Shown here: one piece after another, positions 17,083-27,025 of the stretch | How the letters are laid out: every line of letters starts with the position of its first letter | Numbering within the stretch: the first letter of the stretch is position 1 | DNA from: Acidobacteriaceae bacterium | GTDB taxonomy: Bacteria; Acidobacteriota; Terriglobia; Terriglobales; Acidobacteriaceae | Direction of reading: 5' to 3' | DNA: 53,700 nt | Assembly (NCBI GenBank): GCA_030037635.1 | Contig: JASHQH010000035.1 | Coordinates: 1 to 53,700, forward strand | Program-made: the position numbers and the translations under genes | Notes under the pieces: model-generated | The model's input: only the letters and a program-made list of their open reading frames with translations | Databases searched by the model: none | What the model was told of the DNA's origin: nothing

Positions 17083-20000
17083 ATGCAAAAGCGATGGAAA
17101 GTACTGCTCGCAACTGCAGGGTTATTGATTCTACTGCCACTGGCTACGAGGCTTGCGACGGCACAGGTGGCGGTGACCGGAACCCTGCTCGGGACGGTTC
17201 AAGACACGTCGGGAGCCGTCGTTCCAGGTGCAAATGTGACGCTGACGAATGAAGGCACGAGCGTTATCAACACAACGACAACAGGGCCGCAGGGCTTCTA
17301 TACGTTTCCCAACCTCAACCCGGGCCAGTACAGCGTCACCGTGGAAGCCAGGGGTTTTAAAAGGCTGGTTTCGCCGCACAACCTCGTCCAGGTGGAAGAA
17401 ACGACACGCCTGGATGTGACGCTGACACCCGGAGCGGTAACCACTGAGGTGACTGTGACAGGGACGACGCCGCAGGTCGAGACCACCACCTCGGACCTGG
17501 GATACACGGTCACTCAACAGCAGATCAACATGCTGCCGCTGAGCGGGCGGATGTTCGAATCGCTGATGCAGCTGGCGCCCGGATCCATGCCCTCGGCGTG
17601 GGGCGACTTTTGGGAGAACCCGGCGGGCTCAGGATCGGTGGCGCCGGGCGACGCCGGCGCCGGAATGTACACGGAGGTGAACGGGTTTGCCTTCGAGGAC
17701 AATCTTTACCTCGTCGACGGGGTGACCGACCAGGAGCTGGAGAACGGCTTCATCAATATAAACATTCCGTTCGACGAAATTTCTGAGATGAAGATGGAGA
17801 CCAGCAGCCCGACGGCGCAGTACGGGACCTTCGGCGCCGCGGTCGTCAACATTACGACCAAGACCGGCACCAACAGTTTCCACGGCAACGTGTTCGAATA
17901 CAGCCGCAATACCGACTTCAACGCCCCGGATTATTTCACACACATCAATCCGCCCTTCCACTCCAACCAGTTCGGCGGCGAGTTGGACGGCCCGATTATC
18001 AAGAATCACCTGTTTTTCTCGGGAGATTTGCAATGGCTGAAGGAGGCCGAAAGCACATCCGGGGTTTGGAGCCTTCCCACGGCGGCGATGCGGTCGGGAG
18101 ACTTGTCAGCATTTGACACCACGTCTCTCGGGGTTACGTCCGGTCCCATCACCAACCCCATGGCGTGCTATTACAGCGCTCTGGCCAACGGGGTTGCCAG
18201 CCCGGCGCCTTGCACGGCGAGCTCGGCCATTTCACCTGGCAGTGGCACGGCAGACACGGTTCCGGCATCTGACATTGTGCCCATTGCGGCGGCCTTCCTA
18301 GGATCGTCGGTCACCCCGCTGCCCACCGAACCTTCGGCGATCACAAACAATTACGATTATGTACAGCCGACGATCGAGAACGTGCCTCAGTTCGACGCCA
18401 GAATCGATTACCCGTTTTCGCCAAAGGACCGTTTGTTCGGGCGGGCTACCTACTCGCAACGCACGTTTTCCCAGCCCGCGCCCGGCACTGTGTTCATGGG
18501 CATGAACGACGCGGACGAAAAGGCTCACCAGGACAACGACGTCATCGGCTGGGACCACACGTTCAGCTCGAACTTGATTAACCAGTTCCGCGTTGGATTT
18601 AGCCGCTATGCCGGCTCCGCCTTCGTTACAGCCTACGGCATCTCTGAAAACAATGCCCTCGGTGTGCCCAACGGCAACCTCGCCGTCTTCCCCGACGAGA
18701 GCGGCATCGCCGCCATGGACTGGTCGTCCACTTGGGAGGGCGTCGGCGATCCGGGCAGCGTGCCGAACGGACCGGGGCGGCTGTCCAATTACTATCAGCT
18801 GAGCGACACGGTGAGCGTGGTCCGGGGCCGCCACAACTTGATGTTCGGCGGTGATTGGGTTCACATCCAGGCATACTGCAGGAACCCGCAGAACGATCCC
18901 CGCGGACAGTTCAAAATCAACGGCGAATACACAGGAGCCGGCACCAGCGGAGCCGAGATCTCTGACTGGCTAGTCGGAGCCCTCTATGCGGTGTGGCGCG
19001 ACCAGTTCTTCACCAACCCCAGGACGCGCGTCAATTGGATTGGCGGCTTCGGACAGGACGACTACCGGCTGAGCAACAAGGTAACGCTGAACCTGGGCCT
19101 GCGCTATGACGTGTATACCCCGCCCGTTGACGCGGACAACAAGCAAAGCAACTTTGTCACCACCGGACCGGATGCGGGTCTGATCCAGGTGGCTTCATCC
19201 AGCAACCGCAGCCCTAATGTGAACACCTATTTTGGCAATCTCGCCCCTCGCCTCGGCTTCGCCTATACGCCGGACGGGGGCAAGACCGCCCTCCGTGCGG
19301 CCTTCGGCCTAAGCTATTGGGAAGACAACTTCGGCGCCACAGGCGGAACTCTGGACCGCGATTATCCAGAGCTGCTGCAGGAGACCAACTCGGCGCCGCA
19401 ACAGAACTGCTCGACGCTCGTGACTCCCACGGCGGCCTCCGGCGCTCCCACGGGATACAGCGACTCGGCCTGCGGCTCCTTCATCCTTGCCAATGGCTTG
19501 CCAGGTACGACTGCGACCGCCTATGGAGCTCTGGTGATGCCCACGGTGCCCCCGGGCGGAGCTATTGCCTCGCCGGCCGGATTCGGCGTCTACCAGGTGG
19601 CAAGGAACTTCCGGCAGGACATGTCGAAGTTCTGGAACGTGAGCATCGAGCGCCAGCTCTCGCCAACCATGGCCCTCCACATGGCCTACGTCGGGAACGC
19701 CGGCAGCCACATCTTCCACGATTGGCAGCTCAACCAGTGCGTCCCGCCCACCTACGGAACGGCGATCACCTCGCTGACGGAAATCGAAACCGCCGAAGGC
19801 GCCCCCGGCAACGCCCCCGAAGCCTGTTACCTGGATGGGATTGGCTACCCGTATTACAACGTGGCGCCCAACATCTCAACCCTTGATTTCCGCAATTCCG
19901 GCGGCAGTTCGCACTACAATGCCGGGCAGGCCGAAGTGCTGAAGCAGATTTCGCATGGCTTGGCGTTCACGGTGTCTTACACCTGGTCGAAGCAAATGGA

Positions 20001-20610
20001 CAACATCGACAACCCCATCGACAACTACGCGTTGAAAGAGGAGGAAGACACGGGCACCAGCTTCCAGTGGCCCTTCTTTCCGCAGGTGTTGACGGCGACC
20101 TACACCTACGACCTTCCGTTCGGCCGCGGTAAGCAGTTCGCCAATTCAATCTCGCCGGTAGCCGACGACATCGTGGGCGGATGGTCGCTCAGCGGCATCA
20201 CCAACTTCCGATCAGGCGGGCCGCTCATCGTTAGCGCTCCCAACGGCGCTCTGGGACCGAACGGCGCCAACCAGCGCGCTAATTACCAATGCACCTCACA
20301 GATCAACCCGCATACCGTCAACGACTGGTTCGAAACCAACTGCTTCTCCGCTCCGGTTGGGTTCGCGCTGGGCGACAGCGGCGTGGGCAAGGTTTATGGG
20401 CCGCGCTACCAGGACTGGGACATGTCGCTCGCCAAAGCCGTGCACATTAAGGAGCGGGGACAATTGCAGTTCCAGGCGCAGTTCTTCAACATCTTCAACC
20501 ACCCGAATTTCCAGAGCCCGGATACGGGGGTGACGGACAGCAACTTTGGGGTAATTAGCGGCGACATTCTGCCGCGACAAGGGCAGCTGGGAATGGTGCT
20601 TTCATTCTAA
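17083..20610 (+). CDS. Oar-like TonB-dependent receptor with CarboxypepD_reg domain
   Basis: 1175 residues, the size of acidobacterial Oar/SusC-like outer-membrane proteins. A signal peptide ends near ATRLATAQ. A carboxypeptidase-regulatory domain follows (GTVQDTSGAVVPGANVTLTNEGT... residues about 35-115). Next is a plug region with LPLSGRMFESLMQLAPG and AAVVNITTKTGTNSFHGNVFEYSRN, then a long barrel ending GQLGMVLSF with the C-terminal Phe used for barrel assembly. A strong GGAGG precedes ATG 17083. These receptors take up oligosaccharides or peptides in soil Acidobacteria. The debranching-type glycosidase just downstream supports a glycan. It is probably controlled by the divergent membrane regulator. 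Confidence 0.9.
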   Translation: MQKRWKVLLATAGLLILLPLATRLATAQVAVTGTLLGTVQDTSGAVVPGANVTLTNEGTSVINTTTTGPQGFYTFPNLNPGQYSVTVEARGFKRLVSPHNLVQVEETTRLDVTLTPGAVTTEVTVTGTTPQVETTTSDLGYTVTQQQINMLPLSGRMFESLMQLAPGSMPSAWGDFWENPAGSGSVAPGDAGAGMYTEVNGFAFEDNLYLVDGVTDQELENGFININIPFDEISEMKMETSSPTAQYGTFGAAVVNITTKTGTNSFHGNVFEYSRNTDFNAPDYFTHINPPFHSNQFGGELDGPIIKNHLFFSGDLQWLKEAESTSGVWSLPTAAMRSGDLSAFDTTSLGVTSGPITNPMACYYSALANGVASPAPCTASSAISPGSGTADTVPASDIVPIAAAFLGSSVTPLPTEPSAITNNYDYVQPTIENVPQFDARIDYPFSPKDRLFGRATYSQRTFSQPAPGTVFMGMNDADEKAHQDNDVIGWDHTFSSNLINQFRVGFSRYAGSAFVTAYGISENNALGVPNGNLAVFPDESGIAAMDWSSTWEGVGDPGSVPNGPGRLSNYYQLSDTVSVVRGRHNLMFGGDWVHIQAYCRNPQNDPRGQFKINGEYTGAGTSGAEISDWLVGALYAVWRDQFFTNPRTRVNWIGGFGQDDYRLSNKVTLNLGLRYDVYTPPVDADNKQSNFVTTGPDAGLIQVASSSNRSPNVNTYFGNLAPRLGFAYTPDGGKTALRAAFGLSYWEDNFGATGGTLDRDYPELLQETNSAPQQNCSTLVTPTAASGAPTGYSDSACGSFILANGLPGTTATAYGALVMPTVPPGGAIASPAGFGVYQVARNFRQDMSKFWNVSIERQLSPTMALHMAYVGNAGSHIFHDWQLNQCVPPTYGTAITSLTEIETAEGAPGNAPEACYLDGIGYPYYNVAPNISTLDFRNSGGSSHYNAGQAEVLKQISHGLAFTVSYTWSKQMDNIDNPIDNYALKEEEDTGTSFQWPFFPQVLTATYTYDLPFGRGKQFANSISPVADDIVGGWSLSGITNFRSGGPLIVSAPNGALGPNGANQRANYQCTSQINPHTVNDWFETNCFSAPVGFALGDSGVGKVYGPRYQDWDMSLAKAVHIKERGQLQFQAQFFNIFNHPNFQSPDTGVTDSNFGVISGDILPRQGQLGMVLSF

Positions 20611-20925
20611 GATGTCAATGTTCCAGACAAAGTGATGGAGCAGGCCCATGCCGATCGCTTTCAGCATGGGCCCAGCTTCGTTCCTTTACTCCGTCTGCGC
20701 AGATTTTCAACACGCCATCCAGATCAACCCGCATCTTCAGGAGGTTTTCACCTATTGTCTGAAAGGCGCTTCTCGCCTCCCGGGACCGAGCAGTCAGAAA
20801 ACCCTGGACGGTTCCCACTGTTAGGCTGAAAATGCAACGACGCAGGGATGTGCGATCGGGCAATGCTTTTGAAACGTCCACCTTGTTCCGCTCCTCGCGG
20901 CAAACCTTCAAATTCTCGAGGCTCG
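20611..20925. other. 315-bp intergenic region with a 9-bp hairpin
   Basis: GGCCCATGC (20643-20651) pairs perfectly with GCATGGGCC (20664-20672), 32 bp after the receptor stop; it is probably a transcript-end stem although no T-run follows. Otherwise I see no gene. An open frame upstream of the glycosidase start (from 20848) lacks a signal peptide and is not convincing. Confidence 0.45.
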
Positions 20926-23457
20926 ATGAAATGCTTCCATTCTGTGCTTTTCCTTCTTGTGCCTAGCGCCGCAATGGCGCAAACCGCGCTCCAAAACCGG
21001 GCCATCCCGCTTTCTCCGTTGCCGTCTTTCATGACGATCAGCCAGGACGTTCCTCGCATCTCGCAGGAAGCCGTGCCGATCAAGCCTTTTTCGGTGATCG
21101 GACCACGAGGTGCTCTGATCGGCCAGCAGAACGGCGAATATGAGGCCTGGATCTTTCCCTGGAAGATCTTCAACCATCTGCGGATCACCGTGGACATGAA
21201 GGATTATCCAGTCCCGATTGATGCGAACCAGTACGCGGCCTGGATCGATGTGCAGCCGAATTCGACCACGATCACCTATTCACACGCGAACTTCACCATC
21301 CGGCAGATCATGATCTCGCCCAAGAACGGGCCAGCCCAATGCGGCCCAATCGTTTTCTATCAGTTCGAGTCCATCCGGCCCATGACTATCACTTTCAGCA
21401 TGCACCCGGTCATGCAGCGAATGTGGCCTGCACCGTCAGACGATCTGCCTTCACCGGAGTGGATCGAGATCGAAACAGGCGGGCATTCCGGTTATTACAT
21501 TCTTCACGAAAACTTCCCCGGCAATGCCGTGGCCCTCGCGATTCCCGATGCGGAGCCCGGAATCCTGGCGCCCTACCAGGAGCGCTCGCAGTCGTGGCCG
21601 CTCGAATTTGTGCTGCACTTCGATCCCGCCAGGGACGCGAACAAACTCTATCCGCTGCTCATGACCTTCGGTACACCCCCCGAAACATCGACGCGCGCCG
21701 CTCTGGGCGCAAGCCTGGCCCAGCTCAACAGCGCAGCACAAACCATCTTCGCAGACAACACCGCCTACTATCGCAACCTGCTCAGCACGCACACCCGCAT
21801 CGAAACGCCGGACCAGCATCTGGACGAGGCTTTCGCCTGGGCCATCGCCGCCATCGATGAACTGCGCGTCAAAACTACTCCCGATCTGGGCGAAGAAGCG
21901 CTCACCGCCGGCTTCGTGGGCTCAGGCGATTCCGCCCGCCCCGGCTTTGGCTGGTTTTTCGGGCGCGACGCTCTCTGGTCGCTTTACGCGGTCAACAGCT
22001 ATGGCGGCTTTGAAACCACAAGGCAGGAGATCCGCTTTCTCCTGAATCGCCAGCGCGCCGACGGCAAGGTCATGCACGAGTGGTCGCAGACAGCCAACCT
22101 GGTGCAGTGGAACAACTCGCCCTACGAATATGCCGCCGCAGACGCGACGCCGCTGCTGCAGATGGCGATGAACGACTACCTCCGCGTCAGCGGCGACACG
22201 GATTTCATCGCAGCCAACTGGGATAAGCTGCTCCTCGCCTGGCAATTCGAAACCTCCCACGATTCGAGCGACGGCATCTACAACAACCAACAGGGCACAG
22301 GTTGGGTGGAATCTTGGATTCCCGCGATGCCGCACCAGGAAATCTACCTCGCACTGCTCGATGAGCAGGCCAGCGCGGCTTTCGCCAATCTTGCCCGCGC
22401 TACGCACCATGACGATCTCGCCGAAGAGGCCCGACAGCGCGCAGCACGCATCCGCGCCACCATCGAGCGCGAGTACTACATGCCCGCCTCGAACTTCTAC
22501 GCCTTCAGCCGCAACCAGGATGGCAGCATCGACTCCACCCCGACGATTTTTCCAGCCATCGCCTGGTGGGACGAAGGCGCTGCGCTCAAAGATGCCGGCG
22601 GCATGCTGCCACGATGGGCATCGAGCGAGTTCTCTACCGATTGGGGTAGCCGCATTCTGAGCGACAAGACCAGCTTCTACGATCCCATCAGCTATCACCA
22701 GGGTTCCGTGTGGCCGCTCTTCACCGGCTGGCTTTCGCTTGCCGAATATCGCTGCGGACATCCTCTCGCCGGCTATGCCTCCCTCATGCAGAATGCGAAC
22801 CTGACCTGGTCAGAAGACCCCGGTTCCGTGACAGAACTGCTCTCGGGCCGCTTCTACCAGGTGCTTGGACGGAGCACCGCACACCAGCTCTGGTCTTCCG
22901 CCATGATCATCTCGCCCATTTTGCGCGGTATGTTCGGACTGGAATGGAATCGACCGCTGGACCAGCTCACGATCACGCCGCGTTTGCCCGCGGACTGGGA
23001 CACCGCGGTCATCCATCGATTGCCCTTCGGACCATCGCAGATCGACCTGCGCTTCCGGCGCGAGGGCGGCGCCATGCTCGTAAGCGTCTCGGGCGCACAT
23101 CCCGGCGAGCTGCATCTTGCTTCGCGAATTCCCGGTGCAACCCAGCAGGGCGATACGCTGCGCATCCCACTGCCCGCGGTCGAAGCATTCACTCGCAATG
23201 AGCTTCCCCATTTCGGCGCGGAGACGCAACAACTGAAGGTTCTTGAAGAAGATTCCGATACACACCAGCTTACGCTGCAGCTTGAAGCGCCGGGCGGCTC
23301 AACACAGACTATCTTGCTGCGTGAGAATGTTCCACATCTGGTGCTTCATATCGAGGGAGCAACGAGCTCCGAGCCGCGCGACGGAATTCGCAAGTTATCG
23401 ATTCTCTTTCCATCGTCCGCTCAGAATGCGAAGACAACCCTCCGGATCAGATGGTAG
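20926..23457 (+). CDS. Secreted six-hairpin glycosidase (debranching-enzyme-like)
   Basis: 843 residues. A signal peptide MKCFHSVLFLLVPSAAMAQ precedes an N-terminal beta-sandwich (about 30-270). The (alpha/alpha)6 barrel has GFGWFFGRDALWSLYAV, TRQEIRFLLNRQRADGKVMHEW, GIYNNQQGTGWVESW and ISYHQGSVWPLFTGW. The barrel resembles GDE_C/amylo-alpha-1,6-glucosidase and GH63-like enzymes; the acidic residues in FFGRDA and TGWVE are candidate catalytic or substrate contacts. A C-terminal beta domain ends TTLRIRW. ATG 20926 gives the signal peptide. It follows the Oar-like receptor and likely trims an alpha-linked oligosaccharide in the periplasm. Linkage specificity is not readable. Confidence 0.75.
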   Translation: MKCFHSVLFLLVPSAAMAQTALQNRAIPLSPLPSFMTISQDVPRISQEAVPIKPFSVIGPRGALIGQQNGEYEAWIFPWKIFNHLRITVDMKDYPVPIDANQYAAWIDVQPNSTTITYSHANFTIRQIMISPKNGPAQCGPIVFYQFESIRPMTITFSMHPVMQRMWPAPSDDLPSPEWIEIETGGHSGYYILHENFPGNAVALAIPDAEPGILAPYQERSQSWPLEFVLHFDPARDANKLYPLLMTFGTPPETSTRAALGASLAQLNSAAQTIFADNTAYYRNLLSTHTRIETPDQHLDEAFAWAIAAIDELRVKTTPDLGEEALTAGFVGSGDSARPGFGWFFGRDALWSLYAVNSYGGFETTRQEIRFLLNRQRADGKVMHEWSQTANLVQWNNSPYEYAAADATPLLQMAMNDYLRVSGDTDFIAANWDKLLLAWQFETSHDSSDGIYNNQQGTGWVESWIPAMPHQEIYLALLDEQASAAFANLARATHHDDLAEEARQRAARIRATIEREYYMPASNFYAFSRNQDGSIDSTPTIFPAIAWWDEGAALKDAGGMLPRWASSEFSTDWGSRILSDKTSFYDPISYHQGSVWPLFTGWLSLAEYRCGHPLAGYASLMQNANLTWSEDPGSVTELLSGRFYQVLGRSTAHQLWSSAMIISPILRGMFGLEWNRPLDQLTITPRLPADWDTAVIHRLPFGPSQIDLRFRREGGAMLVSVSGAHPGELHLASRIPGATQQGDTLRIPLPAVEAFTRNELPHFGAETQQLKVLEEDSDTHQLTLQLEAPGGSTQTILLRENVPHLVLHIEGATSSEPRDGIRKLSILFPSSAQNAKTTLRIRW

Positions 23458-23593
23458 GGTCTGCCGGCAACGCGCCTTTCATCCAAGCGAACTCGTGCTT
23501 TCGAAATTCGAAACTGTTGGAATTCGCGAAGACCGCCGAGGTAGACCAGTGTGCCTTTATGTACGCTGGCTGGTCGTTCATTTGGTGCCCGGC

Positions 23594-25498
23594 CTAGGTC
23601 AAACCTACGCTGCGAAGAAGGTTCTGAAAGCGAGGATCGGAACGCAGGGGATCCAGCAGAAAGTCAGACCTGATCCAGGCAGCGGCGTCGAGCGACTTCT
23701 CCTGGCAGGCCTTCTTGAGCAACTCCAGCGCCCGGTCGTTCTCGCCCAGCCCCACGTAAATCGTAGCCATTGTGTACTGAGAAGCCATGGCCTTCGCGTT
23801 GTGCTCCAGACCGCGAAGCATCTTCTCGGCTTTACTCTTCTCGCCAGCGGCTGCCCAGGCATGCGCCAGGGTTACAGCGGTCCGCGGATTGTCCGATATC
23901 TCCATTGCCTTCCGATATTCGACGATGGCTTCCTGCAGCCTGCCTGTGCCTTCATAGCCAGCGCCAAGAAAGTAGTGCTGATCCGAATCCTTTGGATCCA
24001 GAATCAGGCCCCTCTTGCTCGATTCAATCAGGCTGGGATAATCCCTCAGTTGAAAGTACGCATACGATTCCGACCCGGCTGAACTGGGGCCGCTGTCCAA
24101 CTGGTCGATCTTTGCGATCTCCGCAAGCGCTTCGCTCCGCCGGCCAAGAAAGGCAAGAAAGCCGGCGCGATCTTCATGTGCGCAGCTGTAGCTCGGGGCA
24201 AGCGCGATGGCACGGCTGAACGCGCGATCCGCGGCATCCCAATCCCAGTCGAAGTTCGAACTCAGCGCACCCTGCGTGTCCCAGGCTTCGCCAATGCTGT
24301 CATCCAGCTCAATTGCTTGGGCGACGAACTTCTTCGCGGCCTCGTATGCCTGCTCTTTGGGCATGGCTCCGGCATAAGCCAGATATACGTAGGTGTCTGC
24401 CAGGCCTGCATAAGCAAGCGCGAAGTTGGGATCCTCCCGGATGGCATCTTCAAAGAGATGCTGGGCCTTCATCAGTGAAGCGGGTTTGCTGTATTCGGTC
24501 GTGAAGTAAAGGCGCCCCTGAATATAGGCATCGTAGGCGGCTGGATTGACGGCACCCGCCCTGCCCATCTGTTCCTGCTGCGCGGGAGTGATCTGTGCGC
24601 GAACCTGCTGCGCAATCTCGCCTGCCACTTCTCCCTGCAGTTTGAGCACATCGCCAAGGTCGCGATCATAGGTCTCGGCCCAGATGTGCCGGTCGGTGCG
24701 CGCTTCAAGCAGCTGCGCCGTGACGCGCACTCGCTGACCCGAACGAATCACCGACCCTTCCACGATGGCGTCCACGTTCAGTTCGCGGGCAATCTCCGGC
24801 AGGCTCTTGCTAGTCCCCTTGTACTGCATCACCGACGTCCGCGAGATGACGCGCAGCGAGCCCACTTTGGCAAGGTCCGTAATCAACTGGTCCGTCATGC
24901 CATCGGAAAAGAACTCTTCTGACGGGTCGCGGGACAGGTTACTGAGGGGCAGGACGGCGAGAGAATGGATGGATGCGGCCGCCGGTTTCGCGTGAGCCGA
25001 TCGCCACGCTGCCCAGGCCACGAGTCCCAGCGCAACAACGGCGCAGAGAATGGCGGCGCGAACAACCACACTGAGGCGGCTCTGCGGCTTTCCAGGTTCG
25101 GCGAGACTCACCACCTCGCCGGCATTGCCGGTCTTTTCGGCGGCCGCTGGCGGCGCTTGCGCATCCTCCACCGGACCGATGTACCGGTATCCGCGGCGAG
25201 GGAGCGTCTCAATGTATCGCGGGTTCTCCGCCGAATCGCCCAGTACTTCACGAATTCGAGCAATGGCGTTGTGCAGGCTGTGGTCAAAATCAACGAAGGT
25301 GTCGGCGGGCCAGATCTGGCTCTGCAGTTCCTCGCGGGTCACCACGTCGCCGGCGCGTTCCAGCAGGATCTGCAGCACTTGCAGGGGCTGACCCCGCAGG
25401 CGCATCCTCACGCCTCCCTTGCGAAGCTCCCCGGCGCGCACATCCAGCTCGAAATCTTCGAAGCGAAGCTTTCCGGAAGCGAGTGGCTGGGTAGCCAT
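23594..25498 (-). CDS. Winged-helix / TolB-like / TPR regulator
   Basis: 634 residues. Residues about 8-105 form an OmpR/CadC-type winged helix: LRFEDFELDVRAGELRKGGVRMRLRGQPLQVLQ, TREELQSQIWPADTFVDFDHSLHNAIARIREVLGDS and YIETLPRRGYRYIGPV. A single membrane helix follows (VVRAAILCAVVALGLVAWAAW). Next is a TolB/FlgO-like domain (LAVLPLSNLSRDPSEEFFSDGMTDQLITDLA... GSVIRSGQRVRVTAQLLEARTDRHIWAETYDRD), then TPR-type repeats to the end. It is a very common acidobacterial one-component regulator layout. ATG 25498 has a GAGG nearby; upstream ATGs at 25531 and 25576 are possible. Convergent with the glycosidase gene. Target genes unknown. Confidence 0.85.
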   Translation of the reverse strand: MATQPLASGKLRFEDFELDVRAGELRKGGVRMRLRGQPLQVLQILLERAGDVVTREELQSQIWPADTFVDFDHSLHNAIARIREVLGDSAENPRYIETLPRRGYRYIGPVEDAQAPPAAAEKTGNAGEVVSLAEPGKPQSRLSVVVRAAILCAVVALGLVAWAAWRSAHAKPAAASIHSLAVLPLSNLSRDPSEEFFSDGMTDQLITDLAKVGSLRVISRTSVMQYKGTSKSLPEIARELNVDAIVEGSVIRSGQRVRVTAQLLEARTDRHIWAETYDRDLGDVLKLQGEVAGEIAQQVRAQITPAQQEQMGRAGAVNPAAYDAYIQGRLYFTTEYSKPASLMKAQHLFEDAIREDPNFALAYAGLADTYVYLAYAGAMPKEQAYEAAKKFVAQAIELDDSIGEAWDTQGALSSNFDWDWDAADRAFSRAIALAPSYSCAHEDRAGFLAFLGRRSEALAEIAKIDQLDSGPSSAGSESYAYFQLRDYPSLIESSKRGLILDPKDSDQHYFLGAGYEGTGRLQEAIVEYRKAMEISDNPRTAVTLAHAWAAAGEKSKAEKMLRGLEHNAKAMASQYTMATIYVGLGENDRALELLKKACQEKSLDAAAWIRSDFLLDPLRSDPRFQNLLRSVGLT

Positions 25499-25747
25499 GG
25501 ACGACCTCGGGGATAACCAGCCTACCATAGTTCTCCGCGCTTCCCGCTGCCTCTGCGAAAACATGCCTGGATTCAATCATTTGGCGGTGGAGAAAACTTT
25601 GGGGACGAATGGAGGGCGCGAGGATTGCATGCCCGCAATGAATTGAAGAAAGTGCGGTGTTGCGGAAACTCCCAGCGCCGCGCCCGGTACGCAGCTGGCG
25701 AGTCATCACCCGCGAGACCTTCAGACCTATTTAAGGAGAATCCGAAC

Positions 25748-26284
25748 ATGAAAAAGCTGTTGACGATGCGAGTAGCTGCTCTCATGGCAGTTGCCTCTTT
25801 TGCCTTGGCCCAGCAGCCCCAGGGGCAGGGCAATCAGCCTGACAAACTCGTCGAAATTGTTCGCAATGCCACGCAGCAGTATCAGAATGTCGCCAACCTT
25901 CCTCAAACCTATGGTCCCGTGCTCGGCTGCGTCAGCGGCTCAGACCACGGCGCGATGGGCATCCACTACGTCAATGGCAATCTGGTGAATGGAGAGACTC
26001 TCCTCAGCGGTCAAAATCTCGACCCGACGAGACCGCAAGCCCTGATCTATGAGCCGCAATCGAATGGTGAACTGAAGCTGGTGGCCGTTGAATTCATCAT
26101 CCTTGCGAGCGCGCTCCCCGCCAACGCCGCTCCCCAGGTGGAGGGCCACCTCATGCTGTATATCGACACCCCGAACCGTTACGGCCTGCCCGCGTTTTAC
26201 GAATTGCACGTCTGGGCATGGAAAGACAATCCCCAGGGGCCTTTTGTGGACTGGAACAACCACGTAAGTTGCGCAATGCAGTAG
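25748..26284 (+). CDS. Secreted protein of unknown function
   Basis: 178 residues. Signal peptide MKKLLTMRVAALMAVASFALAQ, then a mature domain with GPVLGCVSGSDHGAMGIHYVN, PQALIYEPQSNGELKLVAVEFII, YIDTPNRYGLPAFYELHVWAWKDNPQGPF and a terminal SCAMQ. Two cysteines could form a disulfide. The start is fixed by AAGGAG 8 bases before ATG 25748. The HYVN, Tyr/Trp-rich ELHVWAWKDN and final Cys look conserved in kind, but I do not recognise the family by name. The DUF4242 gene follows 115 bp downstream after a strong hairpin, so the two may be separate units. Confidence 0.75.
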   Translation: MKKLLTMRVAALMAVASFALAQQPQGQGNQPDKLVEIVRNATQQYQNVANLPQTYGPVLGCVSGSDHGAMGIHYVNGNLVNGETLLSGQNLDPTRPQALIYEPQSNGELKLVAVEFIILASALPANAAPQVEGHLMLYIDTPNRYGLPAFYELHVWAWKDNPQGPFVDWNNHVSCAMQ

Positions 26285-26299
26285 CGGCCGAAATCTGAA

Positions 26300-26327
26300 C
26301 GCCGTCCGGTTCAGGAAACGGACGGCG
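26300..26327 (+). terminator. Perfect 9-bp hairpin after the secreted protein gene
   Basis: CGCCGTCCG (26300-26308) and CGGACGGCG (26319-26327) pair perfectly around a 10-base loop, 16 bases after the stop codon. There is no U-tract, so it may be a stem that protects the 3' end or a factor-dependent stop. Confidence 0.5.
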
Positions 26328-26398
26328 GTTGCGGCGATGGCCTGGAGGCGGCGATCACGCGGCCCTTTAATGCGCCAGGAGAAAGAGAGACGAAGAAC

Positions 26399-26674
26399 AT
26401 GCCGAAATACGTCATCGAACGGGAGATTCCGGGGATTGGCAATTCTACGCTCGAGCAGTTCGCCGCCATCTCCAAGAAGTCCTGCCAGGTCCTCCATCAT
26501 CTGGGGCCAAAGATCCAGTGGCTGCACAGCTATGTGACAGCCGACAAAATTTACTGCGTATATATCGCTCCGGACGAAAAAATCGTTCGCGAGCACGCGA
26601 AGCAGGGAGGCTTCCCGGCAAACTGTATCGCGGAAGTCAAGTTGGTCATCGATCCGACCACAGCAGAATCCTGA
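26399..26674 (+). CDS. DUF4242-family small protein
   Basis: 91 residues, with the family pattern MPKYVIEREIPGIG, SCQVLHHLGPKIQWLHSYVTADKIYCVYIAPDEKIVREHAKQGGFP. DUF4242 proteins have a ferredoxin-like fold similar to nickel-responsive and dimeric alpha-beta barrel proteins. They form small metal- or ligand-binding oligomers; a precise function is not established. His and Cys residues in SCQVLHH, HSYV and REHAK are candidate ligands. No signal peptide is present, so it is cytoplasmic. A purine-rich GGAGAAAGAGAGACG lies before ATG 26399. Confidence 0.85.
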   Translation: MPKYVIEREIPGIGNSTLEQFAAISKKSCQVLHHLGPKIQWLHSYVTADKIYCVYIAPDEKIVREHAKQGGFPANCIAEVKLVIDPTTAES

Positions 26675-26861
26675 CTTCCCAGCAGAGGCTCATGGCGCAG
26701 CCGGATCAGCGGCTGTCCGCAGTCTGAACGGCGGCTCGCCGCGATGATCTGGCGGCGACGAAAGCCTGTCTCTGCGCGGGACCAAGCGGCAAATTCCATG
26801 AACCTTGATATACTTTTTGAGGTTAGCGTCGACCTCGTGTGTCACTAAGCGAATCCAGAGA

Positions 26862-26936
26862 GCGGGAGTAGTTCAGTGGCAGAACGTCAGCTTCCCAAGC
26901 TGAATGTCGCCGGTTCGATCCCGGTCTCCCGCTCCA
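26862..26936 (+). tRNA. tRNA-Gly(CCC)
   Basis: A full cloverleaf with encoded CCA. The acceptor GCGGGAG pairs with CTCCCGC (26926-26932), discriminator T, then CCA. The D-arm contains AGTTCAGTGG; the anticodon stem TCAGC/GCTGA encloses loop TTCCCAA, giving anticodon CCC; the T-arm contains GGTTCGATCCC. It decodes GGG. A TATACT box at 26809-26814 lies about 48 bp upstream and may be its -10 element. A 13-nt copy of its 3' end occurs at 27942-27954. Confidence 0.96.
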
Positions 26937-26998
26937 ATCAATTGCACGACAAGCTATGTTACAGACGCCAAACGAGGCATCCTTCTCTTAAAAGCCGC

Positions 26999-27025
26999 GC
27001 AAAAGGAGAACCAGGGCTCTTTTGC
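26999..27025. terminator. Bidirectional terminator between tRNA-Gly and the SDR gene
   Basis: GCAAAAG (26999-27005) pairs with CTTTTGC (27019-27025). The stem carries an A-tract on one side and a T-tract on the other, fitting termination of both the tRNA and the convergent SDR gene, whose stop codon is at 27026-27028. Confidence 0.5.

Noticed and set aside
17131..20580. Several minus-strand frames opposite the Oar-like receptor
   Set aside because: They are composition artefacts without domains or ribosome-binding sites; the receptor frame is continuous and conserved.
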